Below, piece after piece: positions 27,389 to 36,400 of a stretch of 64,000 bases of DNA. Position 1 is the first letter of the stretch; the number at the start of each line of letters is the position of its first letter. Source of the DNA: Dactylosporangium sp040605635 (GTDB taxonomy: Bacteria > Actinomycetota > Actinomycetes > Mycobacteriales > Micromonosporaceae); contig NZ_JBEXDG010000023.1 in assembly GCF_040605635.1 (NCBI RefSeq), positions 62,001 to 126,000 of the forward strand, written 5' to 3'. Below the pieces are notes generated by a model. It did not search any database, was not told the DNA's origin, and saw only the letters and a list, made by a program, of their open reading frames with translations. The position numbers and the translations under genes are program-made.

Positions 27389-28708
27389 TTACATCAGCCC
27401 GTTGTGGATGGCCGTGGTGAGTTCGCCGGCAGCGGTGTCCCCGTCCAGCGACCAGGCCATCGTCCCGCCGAGGCCGTTGGCCTTGATGTAGGACGTCTTC
27501 TGAGCGATCACCTGCGGGGTGTCGTAGGACCAGAAGGTGTTGCTGCCGTACTTCCAGGACGCGACCGCGACCGAGTCGTAGAGGACCGCGCCCTGCTTCG
27601 TGATCACCTTCTTGTAGTCCTCGGTGCCGTCCTCGTAGGTGCCCCGAGCCGGGCCCGTCGACGTCTGGAGCAGACCGTTGTTGGTCGTCGGCACGCCAGC
27701 CCAGCCCTTGGCGTAGTAGGGGATGCCCACGACGAGCTTCGCCGCGGGCGCCCCGCCGCTCAGGTAGGTCTGCACGGCCAGATCGACGCTGAAAGTATGC
27801 TGCGGGGTGGAGTACAGGTTGGACTGGTGCCCGGTCGTGGCGTTCCACGGCCCGACAAAGTCGTAACCCTGCACGGTGACGAAGTCCATGCTGGCCAGCA
27901 ACGGGGCGATCTCGACGCCCGCGGTGATCTTCGCCGGGTCGGCGGGCAGGAACGCGGTCAGCGAGTAGTGCTTGCCGGTCTGCACTCCGTACGCGTCGAG
28001 CTGACGGCGGAATTCGGCCGCCAGCAGAGTGAAGTTCTGCTTGTCCTCGGGGCGGACCACGTTGCCAGCGTTGCCTTCGGAGCCGGGCCACTCCCAGTCG
28101 AGGTCGATGCCATCGAAGACGCCGTAGCCGCTCCCGACGCCACCTCGGGTGGAGTTGCCGATGAACGGCAGGTTGCCCTTGAGATAGAGGTCGATGCAGC
28201 TAGCCACCATGGCTTGCCGGGAGGCTGCGGTCAGCGCCGCGTCGGAGAAGTACTTCGACCAGGTCCAGCCGCCCAGGGAGATCTGCACCTTGAGGCCGGG
28301 GTACATCGCCTTGAGCTTCTTGAGCTGGTTGAAGTTGCCTGCCAGCGGCTGGTTGTAGACGTCGCCCACGCCATCGACCGACTCGCCGGCCTTGAAGCCC
28401 TTCTGGTAGTCGGCCCAGGCGTCACCGACACCGGCCGCATTGGCCTCGAAGCACTTGCCGTCCGCCCCGACGTTGCCGAATGCGTAGTTGATGTGGGTGA
28501 GCTTGCCCGCCATGCCGGAGGTGTGCACGTTCCTGACCTGGAAGTTGCGTCGGTAGACGCCCCACTGCGTGAAGTAGCCGACCTTGATGTGACCGCTGGC
28601 CGCAGCGGTGACCGCTGCCGGTGCGGCTGCTGCCGGTGACGTGACGACGGCGATACAGGCCGCCAGCATTGCGACGGCGACAGCAGCACGCATGACGCGT
28701 GGGTTCAT
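27389..28708 (-). CDS. Secreted family 18 chitinase
   Basis: A 439-residue secreted glycoside hydrolase of family 18 that cleaves chitin with retention via substrate-assisted catalysis. A signal peptide (about 1-30) precedes one catalytic barrel. The family motif DGIDLDWE is at 199-206, with E206 as the acid, and SLGGW is at 144-148. No chitin-binding domain is present. ATG 28708 has GGGAGG upstream; the longer frame to 28804 would bury the signal peptide. The gene is on the minus strand between helD fragment 2 and the subtilase gene. Confidence 0.95.
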   Translation of the reverse strand: MNPRVMRAAVAVAMLAACIAVVTSPAAAAPAAVTAAASGHIKVGYFTQWGVYRRNFQVRNVHTSGMAGKLTHINYAFGNVGADGKCFEANAAGVGDAWADYQKGFKAGESVDGVGDVYNQPLAGNFNQLKKLKAMYPGLKVQISLGGWTWSKYFSDAALTAASRQAMVASCIDLYLKGNLPFIGNSTRGGVGSGYGVFDGIDLDWEWPGSEGNAGNVVRPEDKQNFTLLAAEFRRQLDAYGVQTGKHYSLTAFLPADPAKITAGVEIAPLLASMDFVTVQGYDFVGPWNATTGHQSNLYSTPQHTFSVDLAVQTYLSGGAPAAKLVVGIPYYAKGWAGVPTTNNGLLQTSTGPARGTYEDGTEDYKKVITKQGAVLYDSVAVASWKYGSNTFWSYDTPQVIAQKTSYIKANGLGGTMAWSLDGDTAAGELTTAIHNGLM

Positions 28709-28830
28709 TGGGCCTCCCTGTGTTGTGGGGCGCACCGATCGAGCGTGGTGCGCAGACATCCGAGCTGGGGCGGATGCAGGTGGGGTCGCCGACCTCGTGG
28801 GCAAGCGACCCCACCGTGGTGCAGCCGGTG

Positions 28831-30309
28831 CTATCGCACGGCGTTGTACGCGTTGACCTCACCGGCACCGTAGAAGCCGTTGCGGTTTCCGCCCGAGCAC
28901 GTCGCCTCGAATCCCTGCAGGAGAGGGACGGGGTTGTACACGCCGCTGGGGCAGGGCAGCGCGTCGGCGGTGCGCTCCAGGAAGGACGCCAGAGCCCCCG
29001 GCTGCATACCCGGGTGGGCGGAGAGCGCCAGTGCGGCGACGCCGACCGCGTGCGGACCGGCCATCGAGGTGCCTTGCTTGTAGCCCCAACCGTTGGTCTT
29101 CGTCGTCGTGTTGAAGGTGGTCGACAGGACGGCGTCGGCCAGCGTCGACGGGGAGCCGAGGTTCCGGAAGCGGGTGTCGCCGCCGGGCGCCGTGACGTCG
29201 ACGACCCCTTGGCCGTACGACGAGTAGTAGCTCTTCAACCGGGTCGGGCCGACCGCTGAGACGGTCACCACGCCGGGCGCCTCGGCCGGCAGGTCAATGC
29301 AGGCGCCAGTGATCGTGCGGTCCTCGACCGGGAAGCTGCCGTCGTTCGGGCTGCCGCTGTCGATGAACTTGTGCTGCAGGTCGACGTTGGAGTTGCCCGC
29401 TGAGGCGATGTTGAGCACGCCCTTGTTCTGCGAGTACCGGATCGCGCGCTGGACGGCCGTCCAGACCGGGCGCTGCCGCTCGTCGTTGCGGCAGTTGAAC
29501 TCCCACGGGTCGATGAAGTAGCTGTTGTTGGTGATCTGCATGCCGTGGTCGGCGGCCCAGAGGAAGCCACAGACGGCCGCTTCGGGATAGATGAAGCCGT
29601 CGTCGTTGACCACCTTCACGGAGGCGACCTTCACGCCGGGGGCCACCCCGGCGACGCCGACACCGTTGATGGCCGCGGCGATCGTGCCCGCGACATGCGT
29701 GCCGTGGTCGGAGGTGGTCGGGTTCCAGGCGGCCTCGGCCGTGTTGACCACGCCGCCGATGCAGGACGCGCTCTTGTCCTTCGCGATCTGCGTGGCGAGG
29801 TCGGGGTGGGAGCTGGAGATACCACTGTCGAGGACCCCGACGACCACGTTCGGACTGCCGGTGGTCACCTTGTGCGCCTGTGGAACATTGATCTGGGTCA
29901 TGTCCCACTGCCGGCTGAACATCGGCTCGCCGGTCGGGTCGCCGGTGGCCTGCTGCGCGGTGAGGTCGGCGACCTCCTCGGTGGCGCTGTCCTCGAGCGC
30001 GGTGCCGAGGCCCGCTGTGGACGCGACGGCGTCCACGCCTGAGCCCGATACCGCGGTCGCGAACGCCGGGTTGGTCGAGCGGGCCACGAGCACGCCGATT
30101 TGGTGGTAGTTCGCGACGACCGCGCCACCGGCGGTGACGACCCGGTCTGCCGCTCGAGCTGTTGACTGACCTTTTGGCGCGATCACGATGTACGTGCTTT
30201 CCGGTCCTGCCGCCAAAGCCTGCGTCGGTAACGCTGCGGCGGTCAGGACGCCGGCACCGACCGCAGCGGCGGACGCGGCTGCCAGTGCCTTGCGACGAGA
30301 TGGTCTCAC
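28831..30309 (-). CDS. Secreted S8-family (subtilisin-like) serine protease
   Basis: A 492-residue secreted protease. A twin-basic signal peptide (RRKALAAAS, cleavage after ALA) and an inhibitor-I9-like propeptide (about 38-125) precede the S8 domain. The triad is D161 (VLDSGISSSHPD), H202 (DHGTHVAGT) and S415 (GTSMAGPHA), with oxyanion asparagine in ASAGNSN. Cysteines near 183, 248, 272 and 337 could form disulfides. GTG 30309 has GGAAAGG upstream; an ATG at 30336 is the alternative start. It follows the chitinase gene upstream on the same strand, but 122 bases separate them. Confidence 0.93.
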   Translation of the reverse strand: MRPSRRKALAAASAAAVGAGVLTAAALPTQALAAGPESTYIVIAPKGQSTARAADRVVTAGGAVVANYHQIGVLVARSTNPAFATAVSGSGVDAVASTAGLGTALEDSATEEVADLTAQQATGDPTGEPMFSRQWDMTQINVPQAHKVTTGSPNVVVGVLDSGISSSHPDLATQIAKDKSASCIGGVVNTAEAAWNPTTSDHGTHVAGTIAAAINGVGVAGVAPGVKVASVKVVNDDGFIYPEAAVCGFLWAADHGMQITNNSYFIDPWEFNCRNDERQRPVWTAVQRAIRYSQNKGVLNIASAGNSNVDLQHKFIDSGSPNDGSFPVEDRTITGACIDLPAEAPGVVTVSAVGPTRLKSYYSSYGQGVVDVTAPGGDTRFRNLGSPSTLADAVLSTTFNTTTKTNGWGYKQGTSMAGPHAVGVAALALSAHPGMQPGALASFLERTADALPCPSGVYNPVPLLQGFEATCSGGNRNGFYGAGEVNAYNAVR

Positions 30310-30492
30310 GGTGAACCTTTCCGTCGGACTGTCCAATCGACGTCGCGCTGTAACGCCACGTCGATGAACAAGCGCGGTTGGGCACGCCAGCGTTACACCA
30401 GATCGCTAAGCAGCAGCGGGAGGATTCGCTCCTCCAGCCGAGTGGTACTGGCGGCGGTTCGAGCGGCGAAGCGCGCCGGACGGGTCCCGGCA

Positions 30493-31416
30493 TCACGCGG
30501 TATGGGCCGCATAGCGGCAGGACTCGGCGAGGAAGCAGCGTCGGCAGTCCGGGGTGCCCGCGGTGCATGTGTCGTAGGCGACCTGCTGGAGCAGTGGGTG
30601 AACGCGCGCCAAGTCCGGGCCGTAGGCGAGTAGGTCCGCGGCGACCTGGCGGCTACCCGGTTTGGTGAGGCCGCCGTCGTGGTCGGTGAGACCGAGCCGG
30701 TAGGCGACCCGCACCAGATTCTGGTCGATCGGCACCATGCCCGGCGCGTCGTTGATGATCGTCATCACGATGGCGGCGGTATGTGTGCCGACGCCGGGCA
30801 ACGACAGCAGGTATTTCAGTGCGTGCGAGCCGGAGCCGGCGATCAGCCGGTCGAATGCCGTCGCGCCTCGCCTGGTGAGGATCGCCGCAGTGGCGTGCAG
30901 GCGGGCGGCCTTGACCTCGCCGAGCGGTCTGACCAACTGGGCCAGTCTGGGCAATGGCAGGGCGGAAAGTCGTCGAGGGGTGAGGCCACCGCATGCGGCG
31001 GTGAGTCGGGGGAACACCTTCCGTACGGTCGCAGCGGGTCGGCCCTGGGCCAGGATGGCCAGTATGAGCGTCTCGAACGGCGAGCCGGCCAGCAGGATCA
31101 TGTCCTGGTGGTGGCGGCGCAGCGTTCTCAATGCCGGGTGACCCGCAAGGGCCATGGCACCGACCTGTTCACCGTTACGGAACGTGGCGGTCAGCAGGTC
31201 ACGCAACAGCTCTTCTTCCGTGCTGGTCCGGAAGGTGAACTGCAGCCCGCCACGGTCGGCCTCGACCCGTACCGGGATGCCCTGCCCGTGCGGGTGGAAG
31301 GTGCGTTGCCATACGCCGGCCCCGGTCGTGTGCCAGGCCAGGGCCGGGATCTGCAGTTTCATGGTGGCCGCGAGATCGGGCTTGGTTTCGCAGGCCAGGC
31401 TTAATGCGGTAGGCAT
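30493..31416 (-). CDS. Endonuclease III / HhH-GPD family DNA glycosylase with Fe-S loop
   Basis: A 307-residue protein with a helix-hairpin-helix (LPGVGTHTA, 206-214), catalytic-type aspartate D231 (VPIDQNLVRVAYR), and a C-terminal iron-sulfur loop with cysteines 284, 291, 294 and 300 in exact C-X6-C-X2-C-X5-C spacing. It belongs to the Nth/MutY superfamily of base excision repair. The lysine of bifunctional endonuclease III (GVGRKTA) is replaced by histidine, so beta-lyase activity is doubtful and a monofunctional glycosylase is more likely. An extra 90-residue N-terminal domain is AlkA-like in position. The substrate is unknown. Confidence 0.85.
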   Translation of the reverse strand: MPTALSLACETKPDLAATMKLQIPALAWHTTGAGVWQRTFHPHGQGIPVRVEADRGGLQFTFRTSTEEELLRDLLTATFRNGEQVGAMALAGHPALRTLRRHHQDMILLAGSPFETLILAILAQGRPAATVRKVFPRLTAACGGLTPRRLSALPLPRLAQLVRPLGEVKAARLHATAAILTRRGATAFDRLIAGSGSHALKYLLSLPGVGTHTAAIVMTIINDAPGMVPIDQNLVRVAYRLGLTDHDGGLTKPGSRQVAADLLAYGPDLARVHPLLQQVAYDTCTAGTPDCRRCFLAESCRYAAHTA

Positions 31417-31527
31417 CGGTGCACCTCATCGGCGGGGGTCCAGGACGGCGAGGGGTGACCGAGATGCCATCGGGTCCGCCCAGCGTCGCCGCGAGCGCCA
31501 TTCGGCGCTGCACGCGCCGATGCCGAT

Positions 31528-31560
31528 GCCACTTCGGAGGTGTGCCACTTCCGAAGTGGC
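31528..31560. promoter_or_regulatory. Repeated GCCACTTC palindrome, likely operator
   Basis: GCCACTTCGGA (31528-31538) is followed by GCCACTTCCGAAGTGGC (31544-31560), an almost perfect palindrome. The half-site therefore occurs three times in 33 bases. It lies upstream of the divergent glycosylase gene and the antitoxin remnant. It could be the operator of the lost toxin-antitoxin operon. Confidence 0.6.
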
Positions 31561-31615
31561 GCTCTACGTGCCTGCCGCGTTACACGTGGTGCGGCAGAGG
31601 GTGATCATCAGCAAT

Positions 31616-32190
31616 TTGTCCGTCACGGAACGCTCGAAGCAGCGGAGGAAGGCCAGCGGCTACGTGCGGTGGAAGGACATCCGGGCCGAGCATGTCGAGC
31701 GGGCCGGGGTGAAGAGGCGTTCGAGGCGGGCAAGTGGGAGTCGCTGGCTGAGGTGGTCGGGCATCGTCTTGCCGAAGTTCGTCGGACTCGTGGCTTCACG
31801 CAGCAGCAGGTCGCCGAGCGGATGGGCGTCACCAAAGGACGTGTCTCGCAGATCGAGCAGGAAAGATTTCCGGCCAGGATGTCGTGGCCCGCTATGCGGC
31901 CGCGCTCGGCGGGCGTCTGCACCAAGCGATCTACTTCGACGACGGGACATCGCTGCTATCGCCTGATGGTCGTGCTCGAAGTGTGTCAAATTGCGGGGTT
32001 GGGGTTCCCGGTGCCGGGCGCCCCCTGGACGCAGATGGACTCGTCCAGCTCGGCCCGGACCAGCTCGTCCTGCTCCGGCTGGATCGTCGCGACGATGTCC
32101 CGCATCGGCCCCACGCGGGGCCGCTCGATCTCCTCCAGCAGGATCAAGTTGATCGCCGACTTCGGGGATGAACAACTGAAGGTGGCCTGA
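31616..32190 (+). pseudogene. Broken HigA-type antitoxin gene split by a helD fragment
   Basis: Pieces of an XRE antitoxin appear in three frames. VRWKDIRAEHVERAG is followed after a frameshift near 31700 by GHRLAEVRRTRGFTQQQVAE and GVTKGRVSQIEQ. A second frameshift near 31862 leads to QDVVARYAAALGGRLHQAIY. At 31982 helD-derived DNA begins. After 32145 the frame resumes with KLIADFGDEQLKVA and stop, the tail of the antitoxin at 26144-26464. So the two antitoxin parts come from different antitoxins. No toxin gene is seen before it. Confidence 0.8.
31982..32145 (-). repeat. Third helD fragment (164 bases, up to the Walker A break)
   Basis: Starts at the same TGTGTCA junction as the other two copies, reads into TTCCCGGTGCCGGGCGCC, and continues through helD codons for about 45 residues before Walker A (RILLEEIERPRVGPMRDIVA). 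It then joins abruptly to an antitoxin tail. It is closest to fragment 2 at silent positions. It lacks a start and leader. Confidence 0.85.
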
Positions 32191-32214
32191 CATGGACGAC
32201 GGCGTAGCGCACTG

Positions 32215-33414
32215 TCAGGACAGGTCCTGCAGCAGTAGCGGGAGGACCCGCTCCTCCATGACCGCGCGTCCGGTGTGGACCATGGCGGCGGCGAGCGCTG
32301 GCTCCCACGTCGTCGCGGTCGGCGTGCCGATCAGTGCAAGGCCGCCGGCCGCGTTGGCGCTGTAGGTGGCGGCGTCCATGCGCCACGGCACGGCATTCGG
32401 GTAGCGGGCCAGCGCGGCTCCGGTGAGTCGCACACCCGCCCAGTCGAAGTCGTTGCGCCATCGGATCGGCATGTCCCGGCCGGCGGCACGCAGCAGCGTG
32501 TGCACAGCTGTCGACGGGACGCCCTCGGTGCAGATCAACGGGCGTGAGGTCCCAGCGGCGGCCGCACGTAGCACCGCCGGGTTCTCACAGACGAAGATCT
32601 CCCGGCAGGTCAGGGTCAGGGGCGTGAGCCGCAGTTGGTGCAAGGTCACCCGCACTGGCACCCGGGCGGCGGCCGCCTCGGTGAGCCACGAGCCGAGCAG
32701 CCCGCCGACGGCCGGGACATTGAGCACCAGGACCTGGCTGGCGAGATCGTCGGGCACGACGCCGACCATGTCCCACAAGGCCCGCTCCTCCTCGGCGCCG
32801 GTGGGCACCGGCACCTGGTGCCATACCGCAAGGGCGCGCAGCGTCAGGCTGCGCAGGGGACCGTCGGCGAGCGCCTTGGTGTCACCGAGCAGCCGCTCGG
32901 CGAACGCCGGCATCGGCTCCTCGCCGGCGGGTAGCGCGTCCAGGACGGTGATGACCGCTCGCAGATCGGTGCCGCTGCGAGCGATCCGGGTGAGAGTCCC
33001 GTCGCGGAGCATCCCTTGCAGCCACTCCTGGAACCACGGTGACGCGGCGTGGAGGCTGTTGGCCGCCAGCGTCAGCAGGGCAGCACGCTCGTCGGCGGCA
33101 CGCCTGCGCTCTCCGGGACGGTCCCGCAACGGGCCGAGGACCGCGGTGAGCCCGGCGCCGTGGACGTCCCTGAGGTGCGTGTCGAGGTCGGCAAGGCGCA
33201 CGGTGAGCCTGGCCACGCCGGTCGGGCGGTACATCCCCGTGACACCGATGATGACCAGCCGTTCGTCGTCGGTCGGTGCGGTGATCGACACGCTGCCGTC
33301 GAGGCTTCCGCCGGTGCGTTCCAGGCTGCGGCGGGCCGCGTCGAGCAGCCGCCGCCAGCCGGTCGCGGTCCTCGGATCAGTCACGGAGTGGGTCAGCGGC
33401 GAGGGCGGGTGCAT
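32215..33414 (-). CDS. jetD: JetD (type II Wadjet nuclease subunit, TIGR02679/DUF2399)
   Basis: A 399-residue subunit of the Wadjet anti-plasmid system, predicted to cut DNA extruded by the JetABC complex. It is related to topoisomerase VI subunit A. The C-terminal Toprim-like domain has E277 in CENPAVL and D322/D324 in NDFDWAG, in the expected order. The N-terminal part is helical. ATG 33414 has GGAG upstream and overlaps jetC by 38 bases; GTG 33384 is an alternative. It is the last gene of the ABCD order. Confidence 0.9.
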   Translation of the reverse strand: MHPPSPLTHSVTDPRTATGWRRLLDAARRSLERTGGSLDGSVSITAPTDDERLVIIGVTGMYRPTGVARLTVRLADLDTHLRDVHGAGLTAVLGPLRDRPGERRRAADERAALLTLAANSLHAASPWFQEWLQGMLRDGTLTRIARSGTDLRAVITVLDALPAGEEPMPAFAERLLGDTKALADGPLRSLTLRALAVWHQVPVPTGAEEERALWDMVGVVPDDLASQVLVLNVPAVGGLLGSWLTEAAAARVPVRVTLHQLRLTPLTLTCREIFVCENPAVLRAAAAGTSRPLICTEGVPSTAVHTLLRAAGRDMPIRWRNDFDWAGVRLTGAALARYPNAVPWRMDAATYSANAAGGLALIGTPTATTWEPALAAAMVHTGRAVMEERVLPLLLQDLS

Positions 33415-36400
33415 GCCGGGTCTCCGGCGAGCCGAGCGCGCGCGCCAGCGTGCCGTCGAAGTCGGCGATGTTCATCGCCCCGTCCCACACCAGCAGCACG
33501 GCCGACACCGTGTGGTCGACCGCGGAGTGCGACAGGTCGTAGTGTGCGGCGCCGCCCACCGCCGGATGGGTCGCCCACAGGTCGTAGCCGGTCATGAACA
33601 GGTCCAGGTCGAACTGCTTCGCCAGCGACATCAGCTCGCCGCGGCCGTTGTCGTCGACCCCGGCGAACGCCTCGTCGAGGCCTAGCAGCCGTGGCGCGTC
33701 CGGCCGGGCCGAGCCGAAGAGGGCGTTCGCGGCGGCGAACAGCGGCAGGTGGAGCGAGACGGACTGCTCGCCGCCGGACAGCTGGCTGTGCCGGGCACGG
33801 GTGAGCGGTTCCGCGGTGCCGCCGGGCCGGTGCAGGGTGAACGCGAACTGCCGCCATTGTCGGTAGTCGAGGACCTCGGCCAGCAACTCCCGGTAAGGCT
33901 TCTCCGGCGCGCCGGACCGAGCGGTCTTGATCCGGCCGGCGAAATGCCGCCGCATCGATGTGAGTTGCGCCGGGCCGAGCCGGGCCGGATCCCGCTCCAG
34001 CAGTTTGCATATCTCACGCTGCTCGGTGTCGAGGTCATCGGAAAGCCGCCAGCCGACACCGACGGTGAGACCGGAGGACATCCGCCGGGCCCGCATCTGG
34101 GTGTCCATCGCGGCGACCAGATCGCGCGCCTCGATCGTGCGCCGGTGGATCTGCCCGGCGAGCTGCCCGAGCAGCGCGTCCTCGAAAACCCGCTGCTCGG
34201 CGTCGGTGAGCAACTGCTCCTGATCCCGGCGGTCTGCCGCGATGCGCCCGGCGAAGCGGGCGACCGGAGTGAGGCCCTGCTCGTCGGCGACCCGGACGAC
34301 GATGACACCCTCGTCGGTGTCCCACTCCGGCCGGTGGTCGAGGCCGGCGGCCGGCAGCTGTGCCTGGAGGTCGGCGAGCGCCGTGCTGAGCCGGGTGGCG
34401 CTCTGCTTGAGCGAGGTCTCGGTCGGGGTCAGCTCACGGGTGGCGGCGAGCATCGCCTCGTGCAGTGCGACGACGGCCGGGTCGAGCTGGTCTCCAGCGG
34501 TGTCGATGGCGGGCCACAGCAGGTCGGTGGGGCAGCGGATCAGGCCCAGGAGGTCGGGCCGGGCGAACGGTCGCAGCCGCAGCGCGTCCTGCCTGGACTC
34601 ATGCAGCGCGGTGGCGACGGCCTGCCGGCCGAGGTCGACCCTGGCATGTGCGGCGGAGCGCTGCTGGAGCCCCTCGGTATAAGCCTCGCGGGCCGCGGCC
34701 ATGGCCGCCTCGGCGGCGGCGATGTCCTCGCCGGCCGCGGCTACGTCGGCCAGGATCTGCTGCGCCTCCGCGCCGATGCCGCCGCGCAGGGTGCGTAGCT
34801 CCTCGTCCTTCTCCACGTGCCGACGGACGGCGGTGGTGGCCGCGGCTCGTGCGCCCTCCAGCCGTTCGACCGCCTCCTGATGCCGGTCGTCAGCCTCGCC
34901 GGACCGGTCGGCGGCGATGGTCGCTGCCTGGTATGCGGCCTCCAGGCGCAGGCCCGCGCGTTCGAACCGGGAGACCGCGTCGGCGACGGCGTCGAGCTGC
35001 GCGACGGGTAGGGAACGCTCGGCAACGGCCCGTTGCAACGCCGCGCCGGCTGCGGCCCGCACGGCGACGGCCGCGTCGAGGCGCCCGGCCGCCTCTACGG
35101 CCGCTTCCCGGCGGACCGCGAGCGCGGCGGCCGTCCTGTCGTGGTCACGCCAGGCCGCCCGCAGCCTGTCGAGGGCCGGGAGCGCCTTCCCGGCCCGGTC
35201 GACCTCGTCGATGACGGCGAGCAGCGCGGCGCGCGCCTCGTCGAGCCGCGTCAGGTCCGACTCGAGCGCGTGGAGCCGGCGGTCGCAGTCGGCGAGCCGG
35301 TCGGCGCGGCGCGCGGCGCGGGCGGTGACCCCGATGTACTCACACCGGTCCTTGCGCAGAAGGCCGGTGCCGTGCGCCTGCGCCCACCGACCGGCCGTGT
35401 CGACGCCCGAGCGGGTGGACAGGTCGCCGAGCGCGATCGACGCCAGTACCGCGTCGATCCTTGCGGCGGAGACGAGGTCCTGGGTCTCCGCGATGAGCAC
35501 GTCGGCCAGGCTCGGCCCGCCGATCGGCGGGCCGGCGCTGAGGTAGGCGTCCTCGACACCGCCGCTGAGCGCGTCGGCGGTGTCGTCGGTGGACGGATAC
35601 AACCAGGCGTCGAGCAAGCCCGCAGCGTGCAGCGCCGCCTCGACGCCGGCCGCATCGACCTCGGGCACGTGATCAGCGAAACGGACCAGGCGCCACAGCG
35701 GCGCGCCCGGACGATGGTCGCGCCGCGCAGGACGGGTCGCGGACGGGGTCGGGGCGTCGTCGTGCTCGGCCGCGATCCGCTCGCGCTCGTCGGTGACGCC
35801 GACGTGCTCCGCCTCGACCGCGGCGCGCTCCGCGGCCAGCGCGGCCAAGGTGTCCCGGCGGATGGCGAGCGGTGCCGCCACCGCCTCGGCGAACACGTCC
35901 TTGAGCGGCACGCCTTCGATGGCCTCGGTGAGCGTGTCCGTCAGGTCGGGCACGCCCAGCCGCGCGAGCGGCGCGGCCCACTGCGCGGCCCACGCGTGCA
36001 GGTCCTCGACCACCGCGGTGTGCGCGGTCTCCACGGCGGCTGCGGCCCGCGACTCGGCGAGCGCGGCATCGTCCATCGCCGCGCGGGCGGCACGATCGGC
36101 CTCGGTGGCGCGCGCATGGTCGTCGTCGGCCCGGACGGTACTGGCCACGCGCTCACGCACGGCGCGCAGGTCGTCGCGGCGGGCCGTCGACCGGGCCGCG
36201 AGCCGGGCCGGCATCCCGTCGGCATCGGCGGCGCCGTCGCCCCAGTCGATTCCGGCGAGTTGCGCGTCGGCGGCGACATCGTCGGCGAGCCGGCCCACCT
36301 GCGCCAGGCCGTCGCGGGCCGCGACCGCCGCCCGTTCCCGGTCGGCGCGGCGGCGCCGCTCGGCGGTTTCCTCGACGCCAACGGCCGCATCGGCATCGCG

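Noticed and set aside
27267..28639. Plus-strand frames opposite the chitinase
   Set aside because: Antisense shadows of the family 18 gene, which has its signal peptide and catalytic motif.
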